Assembly (NCBI RefSeq): GCF_030418455.1
Contig: NZ_JAUHPW010000006.1
Coordinates: forward strand, 169,344-233,343
Direction: 5' to 3'
From: Demequina litoralis
GTDB taxonomy: Bacteria; Actinomycetota; Actinomycetes; Actinomycetales; Demequinaceae
Length of the DNA stretch: 64,000 nucleotides
The translations under genes and the position numbers were made by a program. Of this stretch, positions 19,873 to 26,762 are shown one piece after another. Below the pieces are notes generated by a model that saw nothing but the letters and a program-made list of their open reading frames with translations, did not search any database and was not told where the DNA came from. Each line of letters begins with the position of its first letter. Position 1 is the first letter of the stretch.

Positions 19873-20838
19873 ATGCATTCGCTCGGAGTCGACATCGGCG
19901 GCACCAAGGTCGCGCTCGGCGTCATCGACGCGGACGGCGCGATCATCGAGCGCCGGGAGTACCCCACACCCGGCAGCCCGACCGGCATCGACGAGGTCAT
20001 CGTCGCGGCGTATCGCGAGCTTGCCGAGCGCCACGCCATCGTCTCGATGGGCCTCGCAGTGCCCGGACTGGTCTCCTCGGATCGCGAGACCGTGATGTTC
20101 GCCCCCAACGTCAACTACCGGAACTACCCGATCGCCGCGCGAATCCGCACCCTCATCGACGACGAGGTCCCCGTGCTCGTCGAGAACGACGCGAACGCCG
20201 CAGGCTGGGCCGAGTACGCGCTGGGCGCCGGAGACGGCCGCGACATGCTCATGCTCACCATCGGTACCGGCGTGGGCGGCGCGGTCGTGCTGGGGGGCCA
20301 GGTGCTCCGCGGGGCGCACGGCGCGGGAGCCGAGGTGGGCCACTTGCAGATCGTCGACGGCGGGCTCACCTGCGGATGCGGTCAGCAGGGCTGCTTCGAG
20401 GCCTACGCCTCGGGGACCGCGCTCGAGCGGATGGCACGCGAGGCCGTGGGTCGGGGCTCGGCCGCCTCGGCACGCCTCCAGGCGATCGCCGCAGTGGACG
20501 GCGCGGTGCGCGGCAAGCACGTCGCCCTCGCCGCCGCCGAGGGTGACACGCTGTCGCTCGACCTGCTCGACCGGCTCGGCGAGTGGATCGGCCGGGGCGC
20601 CGCCAGCCTTGCGGCCGTCCTCGACCCGGCCGTCATCGTCATCGGCGGTGGAGTGTCGACGGTCGGCGACCCCCTCTTCACCGGCATCCGCCGCGGCTTC
20701 TCGCGCCACCTCACCGGCGGCGAGAACCGTCCCGTCGCGCCGATCATCCCCGCCGCGTTCGGCAACGAGGCCGGGATCCTCGGTGCCGCGGACCTCGCCC
20801 GCGCGGCCGCGAACGCCGCGCCCGCGCTCGCTCGATAG
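19873..20838 (+). CDS. ROK-family sugar kinase (glucokinase-like)
   Basis: A 321-residue ATP-dependent hexose kinase: phosphate loop VDIGGTKVALGVID, sugar and catalytic segment VLVENDANAAGWAEYALG (Asp as base), TIGTGVGGAVVLGGQ, and the zinc motif CGCGQQGCFEAYASG. It has no HTH. It probably phosphorylates glucose or an isomer released in this pathway. The ATG follows AAGGAGG and the gene is coexpressed with ROK repressor 2. A 20-bp perfect terminator follows. Confidence 0.92.
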   Translation: MHSLGVDIGGTKVALGVIDADGAIIERREYPTPGSPTGIDEVIVAAYRELAERHAIVSMGLAVPGLVSSDRETVMFAPNVNYRNYPIAARIRTLIDDEVPVLVENDANAAGWAEYALGAGDGRDMLMLTIGTGVGGAVVLGGQVLRGAHGAGAEVGHLQIVDGGLTCGCGQQGCFEAYASGTALERMAREAVGRGSAASARLQAIAAVDGAVRGKHVALAAAEGDTLSLDLLDRLGEWIGRGAASLAAVLDPAVIVIGGGVSTVGDPLFTGIRRGFSRHLTGGENRPVAPIIPAAFGNEAGILGAADLARAAANAAPALAR

Positions 20839-20843
20839 GACGT

Positions 20844-20889
20844 CGCCGGGCTTCCCGTCGGCCATGCGCGGCCGACGGGAAGCCCGGCG
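20844..20889 (+). terminator. Strong terminator after the ROK kinase
   Basis: Perfect 20-bp stem (20844-20863 with 20870-20889) and a 6-nt loop, starting 5 nt after the stop codon. This is one of the longest perfect stems in the window. Confidence 0.85.
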
Positions 20890-20917
20890 TCGCGGCGGTC
20901 GGCCACCCACCTCCGCA

Positions 20918-20940
20918 CTTATGACGATGGTTGACATAAG
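20918..20940. promoter_or_regulatory. 23-bp ROK-type operator, site C
   Basis: CTTATGACGAT, G, GTTGACATAAG: a near-perfect palindrome. It contains the TTGACA -35 box of the small-protein promoter, so a bound repressor would block polymerase. Confidence 0.8.
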
Positions 20941-20960
20941 GGCACGGCTCGACATACAAT
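20931..20960 (+). promoter_or_regulatory. Consensus-like sigma-70 promoter of the small-protein gene
   Basis: TTGACA (20931-20936), 18-bp spacer, TACAAT (20955-20960). It is the best -35/-10 pair in the window. Transcription would begin near 20967. Confidence 0.75.
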
Positions 20961-20967
20961 GACTTCA

Positions 20968-21044
20968 GCGTCCCAGCTTGGCAACGAGGCATTCGCCCGC
21001 CAAGACGGGACGCTTTCTGGTCCCAACGTGGGGCAGCCGGGACC
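20968..21044 (+). promoter_or_regulatory. Structured 5' leader with mutually exclusive hairpins
   Basis: Right at the predicted transcript start, GCGTCCC/CTTGGC (20968-20982) pairs with GCCAAG/GGGACGC (20999-21013), and TTTCT follows. GGTCCC (21019-21024) pairs with GGGACC (21039-21044). GGGAC of the first hairpin can instead pair with GTCCC of the second. Such competing stems are typical of attenuators or leader switches; the function is inferred only. Confidence 0.45.
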
Positions 21045-21117
21045 CCCGACTCCACGTCACGGCTCCCGGATTCATCCGGCTCGCGCACCACCGCGCGGCA
21101 CAACATCCAGGAGAGCC

Positions 21118-21270
21118 ATGTTCCTCAAGTTCATGACACCGTTCGCGGGCGCCTCGTTCGGCGCGACCTACCTTCACACCGAGCAGCACGCCGCCGCCGA
21201 TTCCGAGTCCGCCAAGCGGGCTTTCGAGGCGGAGTTCGAGCCCGAGTTCGAGCTCGCCGTCGCGCGCTGA
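21118..21270 (+). CDS. Small protein of unknown function (50 residues)
   Basis: An amphipathic or weakly hydrophobic N-terminus (MFLKFMTPFAGASFGATYLH) is followed by an acidic helix-like part (SAKRAFEAEFEPEFELAVAR). ATG 21118 follows the ribosome site AGGAG (21109). The gene has its own consensus-like promoter, a 23-bp operator and a 150-nt structured leader, so it is probably strongly expressed with the island. No family recognised. It could be a regulator, an assembly factor for the deglycosidase, or a membrane-associated peptide; the sequence does not decide. Confidence 0.7.
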   Translation: MFLKFMTPFAGASFGATYLHTEQHAAADSESAKRAFEAEFEPEFELAVAR

Positions 21271-21417
21271 CCACACGGATCCCGCAGAAGGCCCGCGGCG
21301 CCGCAACCCGCCGGTCTGGTCGTGCACAAAGGCGTGCCGCCCTTCGGCCCCGGCGCGTGAGCCCGCCACCCTCAATTACCACAGCAACCGACGCAACTTA
21401 GTGACACGGGCTTTTGT

Positions 21418-21440
21418 TTTATAGCGATAATCGGCATAAG
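21418..21440. promoter_or_regulatory. 23-bp ROK-type operator, site D
   Basis: TTTATAGCGAT, A, ATCGGCATAAG: the core CGATAATCG is fully palindromic. It overlaps a GATAAT -10-like sequence (21426-21431) with GTGACA upstream (21401-21406), before the fusion gene. Confidence 0.75.
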
Positions 21441-21521
21441 ATGGCACCAACGCCGTCGCGCACCGAGGCGCAAGGCACGACCACCCCGGCACCGAGGCCG
21501 GGGAGAGTAGTGAAGGACACC

Positions 21522-22829
21522 ATGCTCGACCGGAGCATCATCCAGAACCGCGGTTTTGCGAACACCTTCGACGGCGACCGGATCACCGGTTTCCAGGTGG
21601 CTCTGCGCAACCCGAACTACCGCGGGCTCACCTCGAGCCTCGTCGACGGCGTGTCGGTCACCGTCGCGGGCCGCACCTGGACCCACGAGGAGACGTCGAT
21701 CGTGCTCCAGGGCCGCGCGTTCACGCTCGCCGAACTGCGCGCCTCGACCGGCGCGCGCTGGAACGCCGATGAGGTCGCGTGCGTCAAGGTGCCGCTCGAA
21801 GGCGGCCTTCCGCGCGGCGTCCACGACGTCGCGGTCGACATCCGCCTGCGCGCGCCCTACTTCCCCATCGAGTTCCAGCCGAACGTCTTCCATGCAGAGC
21901 GCGCGTGCACGCTCGTGTCCCCCGTGGCGCAGCCCCGCTTCAAGTACGGCGTCTCGACGTACAGCTACACCGGCGACATGCACACCATCATGACGCTCGA
22001 GGACGCGATGGCGGAGATCGCCGACATGGGCGCCACCGGCCTGGAGATCCTCGGCGAGGCGAACGTGCCCGGCTACCCCGAGCCGTCGAAGGCCTGGCTC
22101 GACACGTGGTTCGCCAACCTCGACAAGTACGGCCTCGAGCCCACCAATATGGGCTCGTGGATCGACAGCCGCATGTGGCTCGACCGCGACCTCACGGTCG
22201 AGGAGGGCGCCGCCGCCCTGGAGCGCGACATCCGTCTGGCGTCGCTGCTCGGCTTCAGCTTCGTGCGCCCGAAGATCGGCGTCACGTCGCTCGAGCTGGA
22301 CCCGCACCCCATCTGGGACGAGGCGGTCGAGCGCAACCTTCAGCTCGCGGCCGACAAGGGTGTGGTGATCTGCCCCGAGATCCACAGCCCCACCCCGATC
22401 AAGCACCGTGTGGTGGACGACTACATCGCCTTCATCGAGCGCACCGGCACCAAGAACTTCGGCCTGCTGATCGACACCGGCATCTTCATGACCAAGCATG
22501 CGTTCTTCGGCCTGGACGGCATGGCCGAGCCCACGAGCGTGGAGGAGGTGCCCGTCCCGCTGCGCGCGCTCAACGTGCCCGCGAGCGACCTGCGCGAGGT
22601 CATGCCGTACGTGGTCTTCATCCAGTCGAAGTTCTACAACGTCGACGAGGACCTGGTCGACTCGCACATCCCGTGGGAGCCCGTGCTCGACGTCCTCTCC
22701 GAGACCGGCTACACCGGCTACCTCTCGAGCGAGTACGAGGGCCCGCGCGACCCGGGCCGCGGCACCGAGCAGGTGCGCCGCCAGCACGCGATGTTCCACC
22801 GCCTGGACGCGGAGGCCGGCAGGGCCTGA
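21522..22829 (+). CDS. DUF6379-TIM-barrel fusion: one-chain deglycosidase-like protein
   Basis: A 435-residue protein joining two parts seen as separate subunits elsewhere. Residues 1-135 (SIIQNRGFANTFDGDRITGFQVALRNPNYRGL...) look like DUF6379, the beta subunit of C-glycoside deglycosidases. Residues 145-435 (FKYGVSTYSYTGDMHTIM...) form a xylose-isomerase-like barrel with ligand segments CPEIHSPT, GLLIDTGIF, FIQSKFYN and LSSEYEGP. ATG 21522 is 4 nt after GAAGGA; GTG 21510 is an alternative. An in-frame ATG at 21414 is rejected because operator D lies within it. Predicted role: cleavage of a 3-keto-glycoside. Confidence 0.82.
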   Translation: MLDRSIIQNRGFANTFDGDRITGFQVALRNPNYRGLTSSLVDGVSVTVAGRTWTHEETSIVLQGRAFTLAELRASTGARWNADEVACVKVPLEGGLPRGVHDVAVDIRLRAPYFPIEFQPNVFHAERACTLVSPVAQPRFKYGVSTYSYTGDMHTIMTLEDAMAEIADMGATGLEILGEANVPGYPEPSKAWLDTWFANLDKYGLEPTNMGSWIDSRMWLDRDLTVEEGAAALERDIRLASLLGFSFVRPKIGVTSLELDPHPIWDEAVERNLQLAADKGVVICPEIHSPTPIKHRVVDDYIAFIERTGTKNFGLLIDTGIFMTKHAFFGLDGMAEPTSVEEVPVPLRALNVPASDLREVMPYVVFIQSKFYNVDEDLVDSHIPWEPVLDVLSETGYTGYLSSEYEGPRDPGRGTEQVRRQHAMFHRLDAEAGRA

Positions 22830-22856
22830 CCCGGCTCCGCCCGCATCGTCCCGCCG

Positions 22857-22893
22857 CAAGAGCCGCTCCTCCGTCCCGGGGGAACGGCTCTTG
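22857..22893 (+). terminator. Terminator after the fusion gene
   Basis: CAAGAGCCG (22857-22865) pairs with CGGCTCTTG (22885-22893), 19-nt loop. Confidence 0.65.
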
Positions 22894-23057
22894 CCGTGTG
22901 CGGCGACGGGTGAGCCGCGCGCCGCGCCGGCACTCTCCCGCGCCGCCACCATCCCCGGTGTCGGACTGATCGCCGATCGCACCGTCGTGCGAGCCGCCAG
23001 CAGCCCGCACGTCGGATCGATCCCGGAGGCCTCCGCCAGGCGCGCCGGCCCATGCGA

Positions 23058-23087
23058 AGGCCCCTCGCCCTATGGGGCGAGGGGCCT
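23058..23087 (-). terminator. Terminator after the GMC oxidoreductase gene
   Basis: Perfect 13-bp stem (23058-23070 with 23075-23087) with a 4-nt loop, just downstream of the minus-strand stop at 23110. Confidence 0.8.
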
Positions 23088-23109
23088 CACGGAGCGAGCG
23101 GAGCGGCTC

Positions 23110-24807
23110 TCAGTAGGTGACGTGCTCGGTGGGTCGCGCCAGGCCGCCGCTCGCGTGCTGGTCGGCGATGAACGCCCCGGCCCGCGCGGAGAGCGCCATG
23201 ATCGTCAACGCCGGCCCCACCGTGCTGCTGCTGACGAACGAGGCGCCGTCCGTCACGAACACGTTGGGAGCGTCCCACAACTGGTTGACGCCGTTGACCA
23301 CCGAGGTCGCGGGATCCGCGCCCATGCGCGCGCCGCCGCACTCGTGGATCGCGGCGCCCGGCACCACCGACAGCTTGATCCCCTGCTTGAAGATGAGGCG
23401 ACGCACCGGGTTGAAGCGGGGCCACACCTTCTTGGACTCGAGACCGGCAGCCGAACCGATGAAGTTGGCGCGGTAGCCCGCCTCGTCGCCCATCTCCTTG
23501 AGGACGGTCATCGAGCGCTTGAGGAGCAGTCGGTCGTTGTCCGACATGGTGAGGTCGATGTGCGGCACCCGCATTCCCCAGCGGTCCTTGACGCGGCTAA
23601 GGGTGACCGCGTTCTCGCGGCGCGCGAGCATCTCTCCCGCGCCGCCGAGTCCGAGCACCGCCGGGTCGCCGTCCGGAGTGGGCATGCGCCCGCCTAGTCC
23701 CTGGAAGGAGATGCCCCGGAGGAACGATGCGTCGGCATGGTCGCCGATGTTCTCGTAGCGCGGGATGAGGATGCCACCTGGGACGCCGTAGAACGGGTCC
23801 GCCGGCATGTTCTCCGGCATCGCAGACATGCCCGCGTGACGAGGCGACTCGAAGAAGCCGATGCTGATCGTCTGGTCCATGAAGTAGCGGCCGAGCGTCC
23901 CGGACGAGTTGCCCAGGCCGTACGGGTGACGTGCCGAGCCGGAGTTGAGCAGCAGGCGGATCGACTCGATGGTCGACGCCGCGACCACGACCGTGTCGGC
24001 GCGCACCGAGTAGGCCTGCTTGGTGGTGCGGTCGACGAACTCGACCCCGGTCGCGAGGCCGGTCGCGTCGTCGGTCACGATGCGCGTGACCTCGGCCTCG
24101 GTGCGGATCGTGAGCCGTCCGGTCGCCTTGGCGGCGGCGATGCCGGGCGGTATGCCGTGCTCGAAGTTCGCCTGGCACCGCCACGAGATGACGCGTCGCT
24201 CGGGCCAGCGCGCCTCGACGCGCTCCTTGAAGTCGGTCTCGACGTCGGTGAGGTGGCCGGGCCCGACGTACCTCCCGTCCGGGGGATGGGTGAGCCCGTC
24301 CTTGTCGCCGTAGACGCCGATCGCGTCCTCGACCTTCTCGTACCAGGGGGCCAGGTCCGCGTACGCCAGCGGCCAGTCATCTCCGTACCCGTCCGCGCTC
24401 GCCGCCTTGAAGTCGACGTCCGACATGCGCTGCAGGACTCGTCCATAGCTGTGCATGCGCCCGCCGAGCAGCTTGCCACGCACCCACAGGTAGGGGTGCG
24501 TCGGCGGGTGCGTGTATGGATCCTGGAGGTCGTTGACCAGGAATCGGTTGGTGAGCGGGTTGTAGTACGGCCGCCGTGCCTGCGTGACCTGGCCGCGCGC
24601 CATCGCCCCGGCGCGTGGGAACAGGTCGAGGCCCACGCCGCCCTTCTTGCGACGCTTGGGGAAGGTGAAGTCCTCCTCGCGTAGCTCGCGGCCTGCGTCG
24701 ATGAGCAGCACCTCGAGACCGCGCGCGGTCAGCTCCTGAACCGCCGAGCTCCCGCCCGGACCGGATCCCACGATGATCGCGTCGTACGCCCGTTCGGTGA
24801 TGGACAT
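23110..24807 (-). CDS. GMC-family FAD-dependent oxidoreductase (glycoside 3-oxidase/dehydrogenase-like)
   Basis: A 565-residue flavoprotein: FAD-binding IIVGSGPGGSSAVQEL at residues 10-25, LLIDAGREL, a GMC substrate domain with LLGGRMHSYGRVLQRMS, and the C-terminal HECGGARMGADP carrying the conserved catalytic His488. Where GMC enzymes normally have Asn in the C-terminal NPxLTI motif, this protein has Gly531 (VGPALTI). No signal peptide or Tat motif is seen, so it is cytoplasmic. By context it would oxidise C3 of a glycoside, like CarA or pyranose oxidase. ATG 24807; operator E lies 58 nt upstream. Confidence 0.88.
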   Translation of the reverse strand: MSITERAYDAIIVGSGPGGSSAVQELTARGLEVLLIDAGRELREEDFTFPKRRKKGGVGLDLFPRAGAMARGQVTQARRPYYNPLTNRFLVNDLQDPYTHPPTHPYLWVRGKLLGGRMHSYGRVLQRMSDVDFKAASADGYGDDWPLAYADLAPWYEKVEDAIGVYGDKDGLTHPPDGRYVGPGHLTDVETDFKERVEARWPERRVISWRCQANFEHGIPPGIAAAKATGRLTIRTEAEVTRIVTDDATGLATGVEFVDRTTKQAYSVRADTVVVAASTIESIRLLLNSGSARHPYGLGNSSGTLGRYFMDQTISIGFFESPRHAGMSAMPENMPADPFYGVPGGILIPRYENIGDHADASFLRGISFQGLGGRMPTPDGDPAVLGLGGAGEMLARRENAVTLSRVKDRWGMRVPHIDLTMSDNDRLLLKRSMTVLKEMGDEAGYRANFIGSAAGLESKKVWPRFNPVRRLIFKQGIKLSVVPGAAIHECGGARMGADPATSVVNGVNQLWDAPNVFVTDGASFVSSSTVGPALTIMALSARAGAFIADQHASGGLARPTEHVTY

Positions 24808-24865
24808 GAGCCGCCCTGCCTCTCCCTTGAAACCGGCATCCGCACTTACGAGTGCGCTACTGCTA

Positions 24866-24888
24866 CTTATAGAGGTTATCACCATAAG
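24866..24888. promoter_or_regulatory. 23-bp ROK-type operator, site E
   Basis: CTTATAGAGGT, T, ATCACCATAAG upstream of the GMC gene. A small palindrome (CGCACT/AGTGCG, 24841-24856) lies between it and the start codon. Confidence 0.7.
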
Positions 24889-25360
24889 TGTCGCCCGCGC
24901 GCCTCCGGCCGAGGCGGGGACGATGGTCCTAGGAATCATCGCCGGGCGCCGCGTTCTGTGGTCACGGCCCCGAAGGCCGCACCGAGACGCGGACGCGAGA
25001 CCGCCGGCGCCGTGACCCACATGGCCGTCGGCACTCCGCAGCGTCGCGCGACGATGTCGGCGTACCCGCCAGGCCTTCGCCGGCGCACCGGCCCAGCCTC
25101 GTCCTGCACGAAGACGGAGGCCTCCCCCGCTCCCGACCTCGACACCGCGGCGAGGGACCGGCTCGCGGCGCCCACCCGGCTCGCACGTCGTCCCTCCCCG
25201 CGAGCGACCGCGGGACCACCCGGCGGCCGATGCACGAACGTGGGCTCCGAGAACCGCAGGAGGAGGACGCCACCTTGTCGCCCGGGATCCTCGAGGCTGA
25301 GGCGCTGGCGCCTGTGCCGGCCGACGTGGCGGCACAGCCGACACCGCATCCGGACAAGAA
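24889..25360. other. Gene-poor spacer between the sugar island and tRNA-Leu
   Basis: About 470 nt with no open frame I can support on either strand; the frames present are G+C-driven and lack start signals and family resemblance. It forms the right border of the island next to a tRNA gene. I see no integrase, direct repeat of the tRNA end or insertion sequence here. Confidence 0.5.
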
Positions 25361-25393
25361 GGAAGGCCCCCGGGGGATCCCCGGGGGCCTTCC
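25361..25393 (-). terminator. Terminator of tRNA-Leu
   Basis: Perfect 15-bp stem (25361-25375 with 25379-25393) and 3-nt loop, 3 nt beyond the CCA end of the tRNA gene. Confidence 0.8.
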
Positions 25394-25396
25394 TGA

Positions 25397-25483
25397 TGGT
25401 GCGCGAGGGGGGAGTTGAACCCCCACGCCCTTTCGGGCACACGGACCTGAACCGTGCGCGTCTGCCTATTCCGCCACTCGCGC
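25397..25483 (-). tRNA. tRNA-Leu (anticodon CAG)
   Basis: The minus strand starts GCGCGAGTGGCGGAATAGGC, a class II tRNA with a long variable arm (TGCCCGAAAGGGCG). Acceptor stem GCGCGAG/CTCGCGC; anticodon loop TTCAGGT gives CAG, reading CUG. The CCA end is encoded (25397-25399 on the complement). It stands divergent from fhaA, the usual actinobacterial arrangement. Confidence 0.95.
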
Positions 25484-25522
25484 GCGCCGAGTTACTTTAG
25501 CACGTTTCTGGAGGCCTATACG

Positions 25523-26239
25523 ATGGCCCGCATGGGTGTGCTGGACCGCTTCGAGCGCGGCGTCGAGAACGTGATGCAGAACGCGTTCGCGCGCACCTTC
25601 AAGTCGGGCGTCAAGCCCGTCGAGCTCGCGGCCGCGCTCAAGCGCGAGTGCGACGCCCGCGCCGCCGTCGTTGACCGCGGCCGCACCGTGGTGCCCAACG
25701 AGTACGGCATCGCCCTCTCGCCCGCGGACATGGAGACGGTCGACCAGTGGGGCGCCGATGCGATGGTCCACGAGCTCATCGAGTCCCTGCGTGCGCACGC
25801 CGAGCGCCAGCGCTACTCGTTCGTGGGCGCGGTCGACGTCGCCTTCGACGTCGACGACACGCTCGCGACCGGCCGCTACGCCGTCGTCTCGCGCACGACG
25901 CGCGGCCCCGTCGCCCCGGTGACGGGCACCAACCCCAGCTCGCGCTACCCGCTGCTCGACATCGACGGTACGCGCTACTACCTCACGGGCGACTCGACGA
26001 CCGTCGGGCGCGGCTCTGAGTCGGACATCGTGGTCGACGACACGGGCGTGAGCCGCAAGCACGTCCGCCTCGAGGTCACCGACCACGGCACGATCCTCAC
26101 GGACCTGGGCTCGACCAACGGGACGTTCGTCGAGGACCAGCGCGTCTCCGAGGCCACGCTGCTCGACGGCAACGCCGTCACCATCGGGCGCACCACCATC
26201 ATGTACTGGGACGCAGTCGACGGGGACGAGGACTTCTGA
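25523..26239 (+). CDS. fhaA: FhaA: DUF3662 and FHA-domain protein
   Basis: A 238-residue regulator of cell-wall synthesis that binds phosphothreonine peptides. The N-terminal DUF3662 domain (MGVLDRFERGVENVMQNAFARTFKSGVKPVELAAALKRECD) is followed by an FHA domain (TTVGRGSESDIVVDDTGVSRKHVRLEV...DLGSTNGTFV) at residues 150-235. In mycobacteria FhaA binds phosphorylated MviN and recruits cell-wall proteins. ATG 25523 lies 8 nt after GGAGG; a second in-frame ATG at 25532 is too far from that site. It heads the kinase/cell-wall operon. The linker is short compared with mycobacterial FhaA. Confidence 0.95.
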   Translation: MARMGVLDRFERGVENVMQNAFARTFKSGVKPVELAAALKRECDARAAVVDRGRTVVPNEYGIALSPADMETVDQWGADAMVHELIESLRAHAERQRYSFVGAVDVAFDVDDTLATGRYAVVSRTTRGPVAPVTGTNPSSRYPLLDIDGTRYYLTGDSTTVGRGSESDIVVDDTGVSRKHVRLEVTDHGTILTDLGSTNGTFVEDQRVSEATLLDGNAVTIGRTTIMYWDAVDGDEDF

Positions 26240-26240
26240 C

Positions 26241-26762
26241 GTGAGCCAGCTCTCCATCACCCTGCTCCGCATGGGCTTCCTGGTCCTGCTGTGGACCCTC
26301 GTGCTGTCGGCCATCGCGGTGCTGCGCGCGGACCTCTACGGCACACGCATCACCGCGCGCGGCCGAGGACGCGAGTCGCGCCGGGAGCACGATGCGCGGG
26401 CGGAGAAGACGGCCTCGCCCAGCCGGGCGGCGACGGGCATCCGCACCGGCTCGATCTCGACCAAGGACCCCTCGGCCGGCCACCTCGCGGTGACGGCCGG
26501 CCCGCTCAAGGGCACCACGATCCCGCTCGGCACCGCGCCGGTGCTGGTCGGCCGCGCGAGCACGTGCACCCTCGTCATCGACGACGACTACTGCTCGGCC
26601 CGCCACTGCCGCATCTACCTCGAAGGAGACCGCTGGATGGTCGAGGACCTCGGCTCCACGAACGGCACCTACCTCGGCAACCAGAAGGTCACGGACCCCG
26701 TGCCGTTCCGCGACGGCGACGTCATCCGCATCGGCGCCACCGCCCTGGAGCTGCGCGGCTGA
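26241..26762 (+). CDS. fhaB: FhaB: membrane-anchored FHA-domain protein
   Basis: A 173-residue protein with an N-terminal membrane helix (LLRMGFLVLLWTLVLSAIAVLRADLYG, residues 7-33) and a C-terminal FHA domain (VLVGRASTCTLVIDDDYCSARHCRIYLEG...DLGSTNGTYLGN, residues 95-170). It matches FhaB/FipA, which links septum and elongation machinery to PknA/PknB signalling. Starts at GTG 26241, 1 nt after the fhaA stop; its stop overlaps the pstP ATG. Confidence 0.95.
   Translation: MSQLSITLLRMGFLVLLWTLVLSAIAVLRADLYGTRITARGRGRESRREHDARAEKTASPSRAATGIRTGSISTKDPSAGHLAVTAGPLKGTTIPLGTAPVLVGRASTCTLVIDDDYCSARHCRIYLEGDRWMVEDLGSTNGTYLGNQKVTDPVPFRDGDVIRIGATALELRG

Noticed and set aside
20959..21117. Longer 103-residue version of the small protein
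   Set aside because: The start would lie upstream of the predicted transcription start and the extra residues are low-complexity; ATG 21118 has a ribosome site.
20931..21117. Known riboswitch in the small-gene leader
   Set aside because: The hairpins do not match any riboswitch consensus I know; only competing stems can be claimed.
21414..21521. ATG 21414 as start of the fusion protein
   Set aside because: It would place operator D and the likely promoter inside the gene; ATG 21522 has a ribosome site and begins where the domain begins.
25361..25393. Perfect palindromes as insertion-sequence ends
   Set aside because: Those at 13155, 20844, 23058, 25361, 33915, 45781 and 59759 sit directly after genes, are pure G+C stems with 3-8 nt loops and lack a transposase; terminators explain them.
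24936..25442. Long open frames on both strands in the spacer before tRNA-Leu
   Set aside because: They overlap one another and the tRNA, have no start signals and no family resemblance; they are a product of high G+C.
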